From: an uncultured Collinsella sp.
GTDB taxonomy: Bacteria; Actinomycetota; Coriobacteriia; Coriobacteriales; Coriobacteriaceae
NCBI GenBank assembly: GCA_900554255.1
Contig: USGN01000006.1
Span: forward strand, 1-16,720
Reading direction: 5' to 3'
DNA: 16,720 nucleotides
Part shown: one piece after another, positions 7,010-15,507 of the stretch
Layout: each line of letters opens with the position of its first letter
Position numbering within the stretch: position 1 is the first letter of the stretch
Notes under the pieces: generated by a model
Told to the model about the DNA's origin: nothing
Seen by the model: the letters and a program-made list of their open reading frames with translations, nothing else
Databases searched by the model: none
Position numbers and translations under genes: made by a program

Positions 7010-7705
7010 ATGGACGAGAAGAACGAAGAGCTCGTGGATGCGCAGATCGTCGAGGAAGATAGCCGCATATATGGGCACGCCGAGGGCGAGCCTGGTGGCG
7101 AGGTCGCTGACGAGCCGGCGCTGGTGCTGGGCGACGACGACCCGCACGATGCCGAGCTGCACGAGAAGATTCTTTCGGAGGAGTGCGCCTGGAAGGGCAA
7201 GATCCTCGACGTCCACCGTCTTGAGGTTGAGCTGCCCAACGGTCACCGCAGCGCTCGCGATATCGTTCGCCATCCGGGTGCGGCGGCCGTTGTGGCACTG
7301 ACCGAGAGCGGCAAGATTGTACTGGTGCGTCAGTACCGCACCGCCATCGACCGCGTGACGGTCGAGATTCCCGCCGGCAAGCTCGATCCAGGCGAGGACC
7401 CGCTCGATTGCGCCAAGCGCGAGCTGCATGAGGAGACGGGCTTTAGGGCCGGTCGCATTCGCTTTTTGACGTCGATTGTCACGTCCTGCGGCTTCTGTGA
7501 TGAGATCATTCACATCTACCTGGCCACCAAGCTCGAGTTCGATGCACCCAACCCCGATGATGACGAGTTTGTCAACGTGGATCTGGTGCCGCTGCACGAG
7601 CTGATCGACGCCGTGCTCGACGGCAAGATCGAAGATGCCAAGACCGTCGTGGGCGCCTTGGCCTGCGATAGCATCGCGCACCGCCTTGGGGGCACGGAGC
7701 TTTAA
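7010..7705 (+). CDS. NUDIX hydrolase, ADP-ribose pyrophosphatase type
   Basis: This 231-residue protein has a full NUDIX box at 123-145 (GKLDPGEDPLDCAKRE followed by LHEETGF, fitting G-x5-E-x7-REUxEExGU). The preceding VEIPAGK and IVLVRQYR are typical of ADP-ribose pyrophosphatases (NudF/ADPRase), which cleave ADP-ribose to AMP and ribose 5-phosphate; substrate cannot be fixed from sequence. Residues 1 to about 55 form an extra, strongly acidic segment rich in Asp and Glu. I chose the ATG at 7010 because GAGAGGG ends 9 nt before it, whereas the ATG at 7001 abuts that site. The 21-nt gap after purD suggests one transcript. Confidence 0.88.
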   Translation: MDEKNEELVDAQIVEEDSRIYGHAEGEPGGEVADEPALVLGDDDPHDAELHEKILSEECAWKGKILDVHRLEVELPNGHRSARDIVRHPGAAAVVALTESGKIVLVRQYRTAIDRVTVEIPAGKLDPGEDPLDCAKRELHEETGFRAGRIRFLTSIVTSCGFCDEIIHIYLATKLEFDAPNPDDDEFVNVDLVPLHELIDAVLDGKIEDAKTVVGALACDSIAHRLGGTEL

Positions 7706-7717
7706 CGAGTGGGGATA

Positions 7718-7756
7718 GCCCTGGGGCAAGTACTGCTGATTGCTTTGTCCCAGGGC
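7718..7756 (+). terminator. Hairpin after the NUDIX gene, possible weak terminator
   Basis: A 12-bp stem (7718-7729 with 7745-7756, one G-U pair) has a 15-nt loop. Only CTTA follows, so termination would be weak or factor-dependent. It separates the purD-NUDIX pair from the ABC exporter gene. Confidence 0.4.
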
Positions 7757-7787
7757 CTTACGTTGCTGATATTTCTTTGAGGATCAC

Positions 7788-9560
7788 ATGCTGAAGAGGT
7801 TTCTTTCGTATTACAAGCCCCAGATGGGGCTTTTTGTTGCTGATACTGTTTGCGCTCTGGTGCTTGCTGCCATTGACCTTGCGTTTCCTATTATTCTGCG
7901 CAATTTGACCGGTGGGCTGTTTACCCAGGGCCAGGCTGCCATTATGCAGGCGCTCGGTATGATCGCGGCGGGGCTGGTGCTGATGTATGCCGTTCGCTGC
8001 GCCTGCCGCTACTTTGTGAGCTACTGGGGCCACGTGATGGGTGCGCGCATGGAGTCCAAGATGCGCGAGGACCTGTTTGACCAGTACGAGCGCTTTAGCT
8101 TTGCGTACTTCGACCGCAACAGTTCGGGCGACATGATGAGCCGCGTGGTCAACGATCTGTTCGATATCTGCGAGGCGGCGCACCACGTGCCCGAGTGGAT
8201 CATCATCTGCGGCATCGAGATCATCGGTTCGTTTGTAATTCTCTTTACCATCGCTCCGCTGCTGGCGCTCGCCATGGTCGTGGTGACGGCAGTGTTTGCG
8301 GTCATCATGTTTTGGCAGAACATGCGTATGCGCGAGGTTTTTAGCGACAACCGCAAAAAGATCAGCGGCATCAATGCGCAGCTGCAGGATTCGCTTGCGG
8401 GCATGCGCGTAGTCAAGAGCTTTGCCAACGAGGAGACCGAGCGCGCCAAGTTCCGTGCCTCTAACGACCGCTACCTTTTGTCCAAGGAGAACATGTATCA
8501 CGCCATGGGCGTCTATACCGCGACGTATGGCCTGCTCTCGGGTGTGCTCTATGTGATCGTGGTGCTGCTGGGCGGCTGGCTGGTCGCCCAGGGACAGCTG
8601 CAGGCGGTCGATATGGCGACCTTTGCACTCTATATTTCGCTGTTCTGCACGCCGCTCGAGACGCTCGTCAATTCGGCCGAAACGTATCAGAAGGCTATCG
8701 CCGGCTTTAAACGTATGGACGAGGTACTCTCGACCGCGCCGGATATCCAGGACAAGCCGGGCGCTACGGATCTGCAGGTGGCTGCCGGCGCCGTGGAGTA
8801 TCACGACGTGTGCTTTAACTACGAGGACGTTGAGCTGGGCGAGGGCTATGCCGACGAGCGTCCCGTTATCGACCATATGAATCTGTCCATCAAGCCCGGG
8901 CAGACCATCGCGCTGGTTGGCCCTTCGGGCGGTGGCAAGTCCACGACCTGTTCGCTGCTGCCGCGCTTTTATGACGTGGCTGCCGGATCCATTAGCATCG
9001 ACGGCCAGGACGTGCGCGATGTGACGCAGCAGAGCCTGCGCCGCGCCATCGGCCTGGTGCAGCAGGACGTCTACCTGTTTGACGGTACGATCGGCGAGAA
9101 CATCGCCTACGGCAAGCCGGGCGCCACGGCAGAGGAAATCGCCGAGGCCGCACGACGCGCCAATATCGATACCTTTATCGAATCGCTGCCGCAGGGCTAT
9201 GACACCGTGGTGGGCGAGCGCGGCAGCCGTCTTTCGGGCGGACAGAAGCAGCGCGTCGCCATCGCACGCGTGTTCCTCAAGAATCCCAAGATCCTTATCT
9301 TGGACGAGGCGACGAGCGCTCTGGATAACGAGAGCGAGGAGGCGGTGCAGGAGTCACTCGAAGAGCTGGCACGCGGCCGCACCACGATTATTATCGCCCA
9401 CCGTCTTTCGACCATTAAGCATGCCGACGAGATTGCGACCGTTGAGCATGGTCGCGTTGTGGAGCGTGGCACGCACGAGGAGCTTCTCGCCCGTGGCGGC
9501 ACCTATGCCCGTTACTATCGAATGCAGTTCGAAGGTGCGCGTGCGCACGAGCTCGACTGA
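7788..9560 (+). CDS. Half-size ABC exporter (membrane domain fused to ATPase)
   Basis: This 590-residue ABC transporter has an N-terminal six-helix exporter domain (about 1-310, with ERFSFAYFDRNSSGDMMSRVVNDL as the coupling segment). The ATPase domain has Walker A GPSGGGKST (378-386), Q-loop LVQQDVYLFDGTIGENI (423-439), signature LSGGQ (482-486), Walker B ILILDE (502-507), D-loop SALD and switch His538. All catalytic residues are intact. It belongs to the MsbA/MdlB-like multidrug and lipid exporter group, and the substrate cannot be named. There is no partner half-transporter beside it, so a homodimer is likely. GAGG precedes the ATG by 5 nt. The next gene starts 19 nt later. Confidence 0.9.
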   Translation: MLKRFLSYYKPQMGLFVADTVCALVLAAIDLAFPIILRNLTGGLFTQGQAAIMQALGMIAAGLVLMYAVRCACRYFVSYWGHVMGARMESKMREDLFDQYERFSFAYFDRNSSGDMMSRVVNDLFDICEAAHHVPEWIIICGIEIIGSFVILFTIAPLLALAMVVVTAVFAVIMFWQNMRMREVFSDNRKKISGINAQLQDSLAGMRVVKSFANEETERAKFRASNDRYLLSKENMYHAMGVYTATYGLLSGVLYVIVVLLGGWLVAQGQLQAVDMATFALYISLFCTPLETLVNSAETYQKAIAGFKRMDEVLSTAPDIQDKPGATDLQVAAGAVEYHDVCFNYEDVELGEGYADERPVIDHMNLSIKPGQTIALVGPSGGGKSTTCSLLPRFYDVAAGSISIDGQDVRDVTQQSLRRAIGLVQQDVYLFDGTIGENIAYGKPGATAEEIAEAARRANIDTFIESLPQGYDTVVGERGSRLSGGQKQRVAIARVFLKNPKILILDEATSALDNESEEAVQESLEELARGRTTIIIAHRLSTIKHADEIATVEHGRVVERGTHEELLARGGTYARYYRMQFEGARAHELD

Positions 9561-9579
9561 TTGATATGACAGGAAGTTT

Positions 9580-10545
9580 ATGGCTGACAAGAACCCTTTG
9601 ACTCCGGAAGAAGTGACGGAGTTATTCTCCGAAATCGATGCATCCGGCGTCTTGGATCCCACGCTCGCCAAAAAGCGTACCGAGCGCATGCGTGAGAAGG
9701 AGGCTGCGGCCAAGCGCGGTGACAAAGCGGCGCTAGCACAGCTGCGCAGCGAGGACCGCGCGAGCCAGGCAAAACATATCGACCCGCTGTCCGAGGACGA
9801 TCCTTCGGGCTCGCAGGTGAGCCATACCATTACGAAGACCGCGATGGCCGTGGTCATCGGTATTTTGGTGCTGATCGTGGGCATGCAGATCGGCTACGGC
9901 GTGATGCGCCGTCTGAATACCGCCAACCTGTCCGAGAGCGTTTCGGTTGATACCGTTTCTACAGCACTCAAGGGTGGACTCGAGTGGGGCAACGGCTTTA
10001 CGCAGTTCCCGCTCGACTTTACCGTCGATGAAGCCGATGAGCGTACGGGCACGGTCGAGGTGACGGTGTTGGACACATCGTCTGCCAACGAGCTCGAGCT
10101 GCTGTCCAACGGGCAGATCCAGGCCGCGGCGCTTGCGACCAACGCGCTGCTCAACGACAAGATCGACCGCGTGGTGTATAACGTTCACGCCTATATCGAC
10201 GAGGATAGCAACATTCAGCACGATTCCTTCTTTGGCATGTTCCCCGCGCGGGGCCACCAGAGCGCCATTTTGACGTTTGTGTGGACCAAGAGCTCATCCA
10301 ACGCCACGAGTATCGACTGGAAGATGCGCATCGTGAGTATGGATGACACCATCGCCGAGCGCATTCAGAAGCAGGTGAACTCGGTGTCGTCGTTGATTGA
10401 GGACCCGGTGGTGAGCCAGACCAAGATTGACGAGGAAAAGGCCGAGCGTGACCTGGAACATCGTCTGCATGGCCGCGAGATTTTCCGCGGCGGCAAGCCC
10501 GATCGCACACCGTCCGAACTGCTGGAGCAGGACAAGAAAAAATAA
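9580..10545 (+). CDS. Unrecognised single-pass membrane protein
   Basis: I do not recognise this 321-residue protein. Residues 1-80 are hydrophilic and charged (LTPEEVTELFSEIDASG, then a Lys/Arg/Glu-rich helix about 31-66). One transmembrane segment follows at about 86-109 (TKTAMAVVIGILVLIVGMQIGYGV), and the remaining 210 residues are probably extracytoplasmic. That part contains alternating strand-like stretches (GTVEVTVLDTSS, AILTFVWTKS, WKMRIVSMDD) and a charged C-terminal end with EEKAERDLEHRLHGRE. There is no signal-peptidase site, lipobox or catalytic motif that I can see. AGGA precedes the ATG. It directly follows the ABC exporter and precedes a strong terminator, so the two are probably co-transcribed. 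Confidence 0.75.
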   Translation: MADKNPLTPEEVTELFSEIDASGVLDPTLAKKRTERMREKEAAAKRGDKAALAQLRSEDRASQAKHIDPLSEDDPSGSQVSHTITKTAMAVVIGILVLIVGMQIGYGVMRRLNTANLSESVSVDTVSTALKGGLEWGNGFTQFPLDFTVDEADERTGTVEVTVLDTSSANELELLSNGQIQAAALATNALLNDKIDRVVYNVHAYIDEDSNIQHDSFFGMFPARGHQSAILTFVWTKSSSNATSIDWKMRIVSMDDTIAERIQKQVNSVSSLIEDPVVSQTKIDEEKAERDLEHRLHGREIFRGGKPDRTPSELLEQDKKK

Positions 10546-10551
10546 GAGACC

Positions 10552-10592
10552 ATCATCCCGCGTGAGCCACAAGCCCCGCGGGATGATTTTTC
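10552..10592 (+). terminator. Intrinsic terminator after the membrane-protein gene
   Basis: An 11-bp perfect stem (ATCATCCCGCG at 10552-10562, CGCGGGATGAT at 10577-10587) runs into TTTTT. It closes the unit that includes the ABC exporter and shields the carAB control region. Confidence 0.88.
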
Positions 10593-10611
10593 TGGGACGG
10601 GGATTAAAAAA

Positions 10612-10661
10612 CATTATGCATAGAAAGTCATAATTATCATTTCGTAAACATTTCGATGAAA
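10612..10661. promoter_or_regulatory. A+T-rich candidate operator region upstream of carAB
   Basis: This stretch is far more A+T-rich than the coding DNA around it. It holds a near-perfect dyad TCATAATTATCA (10628-10639, one mismatch), a CATTTCG direct repeat at 10638 and 10649 (11 nt apart, about one helical turn), and the short dyad ATTTCGATGAAAT (10650-10662). The arginine repressor ArgR binds paired A+T-rich dyads upstream of carAB in several bacteria. The match to an ARG box here is only loose, so the regulator is not identified. Confidence 0.4.
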
Positions 10662-10687
10662 TTAACGCCATAGCACATACTTACGGT

Positions 10688-10693
10688 TACAAT
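10688..10693 (+). promoter_or_regulatory. Candidate -10 element of carAB
   Basis: TACAAT matches the -10 consensus at 5 of 6. No good -35 is found at 16-18 nt, which would fit an activated or weak promoter. Initiation near 10700 would give a leader of about 50 nt that contains the whole PyrR-like hairpin. Confidence 0.4.
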
Positions 10694-10714
10694 ACCGCGA
10701 GGCCTAACTACACA

Positions 10715-10747
10715 CCTTTAAGCCGGTCCTGTGAGACCGGGAAGGAG
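10715..10747 (+). promoter_or_regulatory. Probable PyrR-binding loop sequestering the carA ribosome binding site
   Basis: The upper stem CCGGTC (10723-10728) pairs with GACCGG (10735-10740) around the hexaloop CTGTGA, matching the PyrR loop CNGNGA and most of its consensus ARUCCNGNGAGGYU. A purine bulge AAG (10720-10722) lies on the 5' side. The lower stem CCTTT (10715-10719) pairs with GAAGG (10741-10745), which overlaps the Shine-Dalgarno AAGGAG (10742-10747). This is the layout of a PyrR anti-antiterminator stem, placed for translational repression as known for pyr genes in Mycobacterium. No T-run follows, so transcription attenuation is unlikely. The structure is read by eye and the function is inferred. 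Confidence 0.7.
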
Positions 10748-10751
10748 AATT

Positions 10752-12191
10752 ATGGCGAACAACCATACCGCGGGCGCTGCCGCCCGCACCTTCGCGCCCA
10801 GCGAGCTTTGCCAGCGTATGCTGGCCAAAACCAGCAAGGGCACCTGCGGTCCCTGCATCCTGTATCTTGAGGATGGGACCATTTTTTATGGACGTGCATG
10901 CGGTGCCGAGGGCACCGCGACCGGCGAAGTTTGCTTCAACACCTCGCTCGAGGGCTACTTTGAGGTCATGACCGACCCGAGTTATGCCGGCCAAATCGTA
11001 ACCATGACCTATCCGCAGATCGGCAACTACGGTATCGACGAGACCGACGTCCAGTCGGCCTTCCCCGGCGACGCCGTGCGCCCTGCGAGCGCTCCGGCCA
11101 TGCGCGGCATGATCGTTCGCGACATGTGCGCCACGCCTTCTAACTGGCGCTCGGCCGTCAGCGTGCCGGAGTACCTGCGCGCTCACGGCATCGTCGCTAT
11201 CGAGGGTGTCGACACTCGCGCCCTGGTGCGCCACCTGCGCGACAATGGTTCCAAGATGGGCATTATTTCGACCGAGATCTTCGACGTCGACGAGCTTGCC
11301 GAGCGTCTGGCCGCTGCGCCCACGCTGGTAGGCGAGAACCTGGTCAAGACCGTAAGTTGCCCCGTACCTCACGAGTTTGTGGCCGCCGACCTGCCTGCCA
11401 CGCATGACTTTGCGCTTACGGCTGCCGCTCCTGCCCGTCACAAAGTGGTCGCCTACGACTGCGGTGTGAAGCGCGGCATTCTGGAGGGTCTGGTCCGCGC
11501 CGGCTGCGACCTTACCGTCGTGCCGTGGGATACGCCCGCCCAGCAGGTGCTCGACATGAATCCCGACGGTGTCTTTTTGTCCAATGGTCCCGGCGACCCC
11601 GACGCCGTGGTGGAGACCTACGAGCAGGTGCAGCAGCTGATCGGCAAGGTGCCGGTCTTTGGTATTTGTCTTGGTCACCAGATGATCAACCTGGCCTGCG
11701 GCGCTCAGATGGAAAAGCTTAAGTTCGGTCACCGCGGTGGCAACCAGCCGGTCATGAACCTGGTAAGCCGTCGCGTGGAGATTACCGCGCAAAACCATGG
11801 CTTTGGTCTGCTGTTCCCCAGCTTGGGCAAGCTTGTCCCCGAGCTTTCCGGCGGCGAGACCGAGCATGCGGCCGATGGGGATCTGCGCGTCTGGGTGCGC
11901 CGCGGCATCGCGCCAGTCGTGATGAACGAGCGCTTCGGCCGCATTCGCCTGACGCATGTGAACCTCAACGACGGCACCGCCGAGGGCATCCAGCTGCTCG
12001 ACGCGCCGTGCTTCTCGGTGCAGTACCACCCCGAGGCCTCGCCCGGCCCCACCGATGCCCACTATCTCTTTACCGCCTTTACGCGACTCATGGACGGCGA
12101 GGAGAACTACCTGGACATCGACACCGCGAAGGACCGCCTGCAGGGGTGGAACTTTGCTGAGGCCACCGCGACCGAGACCGAGGAGAACTAA
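10752..12191 (+). CDS. carA: Carbamoyl phosphate synthase small (glutaminase) subunit
   Basis: CarA hydrolyses glutamine and passes ammonia to CarB for carbamoyl phosphate, used in pyrimidine and arginine synthesis. The N-terminal small-subunit domain (about 34-190) has [34 protein letters not shown] and [13 protein letters not shown]. The class I glutaminase domain has the nucleophile Cys306 in FGICLGHQ and His426/Glu428 in YHPEASPGP. At 479 residues it is about 90-100 longer than usual: about 30 extra residues at the N-terminus, an insertion of about 35 between QNHGF (348-352) and THVNLND (401-407), and about 25 at the C-terminus. The ATG at 10752 follows AAGGAG by 4 nt. Confidence 0.95.
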   Translation: MANNHTAGAAARTFAPSELCQRMLAKTSKGTCGPCILYLEDGTIFYGRACGAEGTATGEVCFNTSLEGYFEVMTDPSYAGQIVTMTYPQIGNYGIDETDVQSAFPGDAVRPASAPAMRGMIVRDMCATPSNWRSAVSVPEYLRAHGIVAIEGVDTRALVRHLRDNGSKMGIISTEIFDVDELAERLAAAPTLVGENLVKTVSCPVPHEFVAADLPATHDFALTAAAPARHKVVAYDCGVKRGILEGLVRAGCDLTVVPWDTPAQQVLDMNPDGVFLSNGPGDPDAVVETYEQVQQLIGKVPVFGICLGHQMINLACGAQMEKLKFGHRGGNQPVMNLVSRRVEITAQNHGFGLLFPSLGKLVPELSGGETEHAADGDLRVWVRRGIAPVVMNERFGRIRLTHVNLNDGTAEGIQLLDAPCFSVQYHPEASPGPTDAHYLFTAFTRLMDGEENYLDIDTAKDRLQGWNFAEATATETEEN

Positions 12192-12192
12192 C

Positions 12193-15100
12193 ATGCCGAA
12201 ACGTACTGACATCAAGCGTATCCTCGTTATTGGTTCGGGCCCCATCGTCATTGGCCAGGCCTGCGAGTTCGACTACTCTGGCGCCCAGGCCTGCAAGGTG
12301 CTCAAGGAGGATGGCTTTGAGGTCATCTTGGTCAACTCCAATCCGGCGACCATCATGACCGACCCGGGCCTTGCGGACCGCACCTACGTTGAGCCCATCA
12401 CCGCTGAGTTTATCGAGCGCGTGATCAAGAAGGAGCATCCGGACGCGCTGCTGCCCACGCTGGGCGGCCAGACCGGCCTGAACGCCGCCGTCGAGCTGGC
12501 GAAAGACGGTACGCTCGACAAGTACGGTGTCGAGATGATCGGCTGCGACCTGGCCGCCATCGAGCGCGGCGAGGACCGCAAGCTCTTTAACGAGGCTATG
12601 GCCGAGATCGGCCTGGAGGTCGCGCGCTCGGGCTATGCCTACAGCGTGGCTGACGCCGAGGCCATCGCCGAGCGCGTGGGCTACCCCTGTGTGCTGCGCC
12701 CGAGCTTTACCCTCGGTGGCGCCGGCGGCGGCATCGCGCACACCCACGAGGAGCTCGTCTCCATCGTGAGCCAGGGCCTCGAGCTCTCGCCTGCCCATGA
12801 GGTGCTGGTCGAGGAGTCCATCGAGGGTTGGAAAGAGTACGAGATGGAGGTCATGCGTGACCACGCCGGCAACGGCATCATCGTGTGCTCCATCGAGAAC
12901 CTCGACCCCATGGGCGTGCATACCGGCGACTCCATCACCGTCGCGCCGGCGCAGACGCTCTCCGACCTTGAGTATCAGCGCATGCGCGTGGCCTCGCTCG
13001 CCATTCTGGAGAAGATCGGCGTCGAGACCGGTGGCTCCAACGTGCAGTTTGCCGTGAACCCCAACACCGGCCGCCTGATCGTCATCGAGATGAACCCGCG
13101 CGTGAGCCGCTCGTCCGCCCTCGCTTCCAAGGCCACAGGTTTCCCCATCGCTAAGGCCGCCGCGCGCCTGGCCGTGGGCTACACGCTCGACGAGATCGTC
13201 AACGACATCACCAAGGCTACGCCCGCCTGCTTTGAGCCCACGATCGACTACTGTGTGGTCAAGGTGCCGCGCTTTGCCTTCGAGAAGTTCAAGGGTACCG
13301 ACCCCACGCTCACTACGCGCATGAAGGCCGTGGGCGAGATCATGGCGATCGGCCGCACCTTTGAGGAGGCCTTTGGCAAGGCTATGCGCTCGCTGGAGGA
13401 CGGCCACCAGGGTATTTGCGCCGGTGGCAAAGAGGGTGCCGATAAGCTGAGCGACGACGAGCTTGCTCAGGCCGTGGCAACCCCGACCGAGCATCGCATC
13501 TTCTTTGTGGTCGAGGCCCTGCGCCGTGGCTGGGACATCGCTCGCATCCATGCCATCTGCGGTATCGATCCGTGGTACCTCAACCGTATCAACGATATGG
13601 TGCAGGTCCAGCAGAGCATCCGCGGCCTGCGTGTGGAGGATATCGACGCCGACGCCATGCGCCTGCTTAAGCAGTATGGCACGAGCGACGCCGAGATTGC
13701 CGCGCTGACCGGCTCGGATGAGCGCTTTGTGCGCGCCTATCGTAAGGGTCTGGGCGTGGTTCCCAGCATGAAGACGGTCGATACCTGCGCTGCGGAGTTC
13801 TCGAGTGCCACGGAGTACCACTACAAGACGTACGAGAACATCTACCGCACGAGCCCGGATGCCAAGAAGTGCGTGGCTCCCGACGAGGCCACGCCGGCGG
13901 ACAAGCCCAAGGCGATGATCCTGGGCGCCGGCCCCAACCGTATTGGCCAGGGTATCGAGTTCGATTACTGCTGCGTGCACGCGAGCTACGCGCTGGCAGC
14001 CCGCGGCTTCGAGACCATCATGGTCAACTGCAACCCCGAGACCGTTTCGACTGACTACGACACGTCCGACCGCCTTTACTTTGAGCCGCTCACCTACGAG
14101 GACGTCATGGATGTCATCGATGTTGAGCGACCCGACGGCGTCGTGGTGACGCTCGGCGGCCAGACTCCGCTTAAGCTGGCGCGCATGCTCGAGGAGAGCG
14201 GCGTGAACATTATGGGCACCAAGCCCGATGCCATCGACTTTGCCGAGGACCGCGAGCGCTTCGCCGCCCTGCTCGACAAGCTGGGCATTATGTATCCGCC
14301 GGCGGGCCAGGCAACCTCGTTTGAGGAGGCCGAGGCCGTGGCCGCGCACATCGGTTACCCGCTGCTGGTGCGTCCGAGCTACGTGCTGGGCGGCCGCGGC
14401 ATGATGATCGCCTACGATGCCGAGCATCTGCGCGATTACATGGCCGAGGCTGCGCGCATTAGCCCCGACTACCCGGTGTACCTCGATCGCTTCCTGGAGG
14501 GCGCGATCGAGTCCGATGTCGACGCCCTGTGCGATGGCGAAGAGGTCTACATCGGCGGCATTCTGGAGCATATCGAGGAGGCCGGTATTCACTCCGGCGA
14601 CTCTGCGACCTGCATCCCGCCGTTCAGCTTTAGCGAGAGCCTGCAGGCAAAGCTTCGCGAGACCACACGCCGCATCGCGATGGCGCTGGGCGTACGCGGC
14701 CTGGTCAACGTGCAGTACGCCATCAAGGGCGAGACCGTCTACGTGATCGAGGCCAACCCGCGCGCAAGCCGTACCGTGCCGTTTATCTCCAAGGCCACCG
14801 GCGTGCCGCTGGCCAAGTGCGCGGCGCGTATCATGGCGGGCGATTCCATCGCCAGCCTGGGTCTGCCGAGCGACGAGCGTCAGCTCGATTGGTTCTGCAT
14901 GAAGGAAGCCGTTATGCCCTGGGGCCGTTTCCCGGGAGCCGACGTTATTCTGGGGCCCGAGATGAAGTCGACGGGCGAGGTCATGGGTATCGCCAAGAGC
15001 TATCCCGAGGCATACGCCAAGACGCAGCTGGCAATTGACTACAAGCTGCCCGACCCGAGCAGCGGTAAGGTGTTCATTAGCGTGTGCGACCGCGACAAGC

Positions 15101-15507
15101 GTCATATCCTTTCGGTCGCGCGCATCCTGCGCTACCTGGGCTTTGACATCTGCTCTACCGAGGGCACGGCGCGCGTGCTGCGTGGAGGCAACGTGACGTG
15201 TGAGGTCGTGGAGAAGATCAGCGGCCCGCACGACGGCGAGCGTCCCAACATCGGCGATCTCATCGCCGATGGCAAGATTGCGGTGATTATCAACACGCCG
15301 TACGGTCCGGGTTCGCGCGGCGACGGCTACCTGCTGCGCACCGAGGCCGTGCGTCGCGGCGTGACCTGCGTGACTGCAATGTCCGCGGCCAACACGTACG
15401 TGAGCGCCATCGAGGCGGTACGCGAGGACCAACAGGGTCACGGCAGTGCCAACGACATGGGCATGGACGTCATCGCCCTGCAGGACCTGCCGCAGCACAC
15501 GGTGTAG
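12193..15507 (+). CDS. carB: Carbamoyl phosphate synthase large subunit
   Basis: CarB (1104 residues, slightly longer than the E. coli protein) makes carbamoyl phosphate from bicarbonate, ammonia and two ATP. It shows the internal duplication of the family: [20 protein letters not shown] near residue 14 and [20 protein letters not shown] near residue 578 start the two halves, each with an ATP-grasp fold ([15 protein letters not shown] and [15 protein letters not shown]). The C-terminal MGS-like regulatory domain (from about 956, [21 protein letters not shown]) binds allosteric effectors such as UMP and ornithine in relatives. It starts one nucleotide after the carA stop, with GAGGAGAA inside carA, so translation is probably coupled. 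Its last codons lie in a large palindrome. Confidence 0.96.
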   Translation: MPKRTDIKRILVIGSGPIVIGQACEFDYSGAQACKVLKEDGFEVILVNSNPATIMTDPGLADRTYVEPITAEFIERVIKKEHPDALLPTLGGQTGLNAAVELAKDGTLDKYGVEMIGCDLAAIERGEDRKLFNEAMAEIGLEVARSGYAYSVADAEAIAERVGYPCVLRPSFTLGGAGGGIAHTHEELVSIVSQGLELSPAHEVLVEESIEGWKEYEMEVMRDHAGNGIIVCSIENLDPMGVHTGDSITVAPAQTLSDLEYQRMRVASLAILEKIGVETGGSNVQFAVNPNTGRLIVIEMNPRVSRSSALASKATGFPIAKAAARLAVGYTLDEIVNDITKATPACFEPTIDYCVVKVPRFAFEKFKGTDPTLTTRMKAVGEIMAIGRTFEEAFGKAMRSLEDGHQGICAGGKEGADKLSDDELAQAVATPTEHRIFFVVEALRRGWDIARIHAICGIDPWYLNRINDMVQVQQSIRGLRVEDIDADAMRLLKQYGTSDAEIAALTGSDERFVRAYRKGLGVVPSMKTVDTCAAEFSSATEYHYKTYENIYRTSPDAKKCVAPDEATPADKPKAMILGAGPNRIGQGIEFDYCCVHASYALAARGFETIMVNCNPETVSTDYDTSDRLYFEPLTYEDVMDVIDVERPDGVVVTLGGQTPLKLARMLEESGVNIMGTKPDAIDFAEDRERFAALLDKLGIMYPPAGQATSFEEAEAVAAHIGYPLLVRPSYVLGGRGMMIAYDAEHLRDYMAEAARISPDYPVYLDRFLEGAIESDVDALCDGEEVYIGGILEHIEEAGIHSGDSATCIPPFSFSESLQAKLRETTRRIAMALGVRGLVNVQYAIKGETVYVIEANPRASRTVPFISKATGVPLAKCAARIMAGDSIASLGLPSDERQLDWFCMKEAVMPWGRFPGADVILGPEMKSTGEVMGIAKSYPEAYAKTQLAIDYKLPDPSSGKVFISVCDRDKRHILSVARILRYLGFDICSTEGTARVLRGGNVTCEVVEKISGPHDGERPNIGDLIADGKIAVIINTPYGPGSRGDGYLLRTEAVRRGVTCVTAMSAANTYVSAIEAVREDQQGHGSANDMGMDVIALQDLPQHTV

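Noticed and set aside
12055..12192. Upstream extension of the carB frame inside carA
   Set aside because: The 46 extra codons overlap carA out of frame and are Arg/Pro/Thr-rich; the ATG at 12193 gives the conserved CarB N-terminus with a ribosome binding site.
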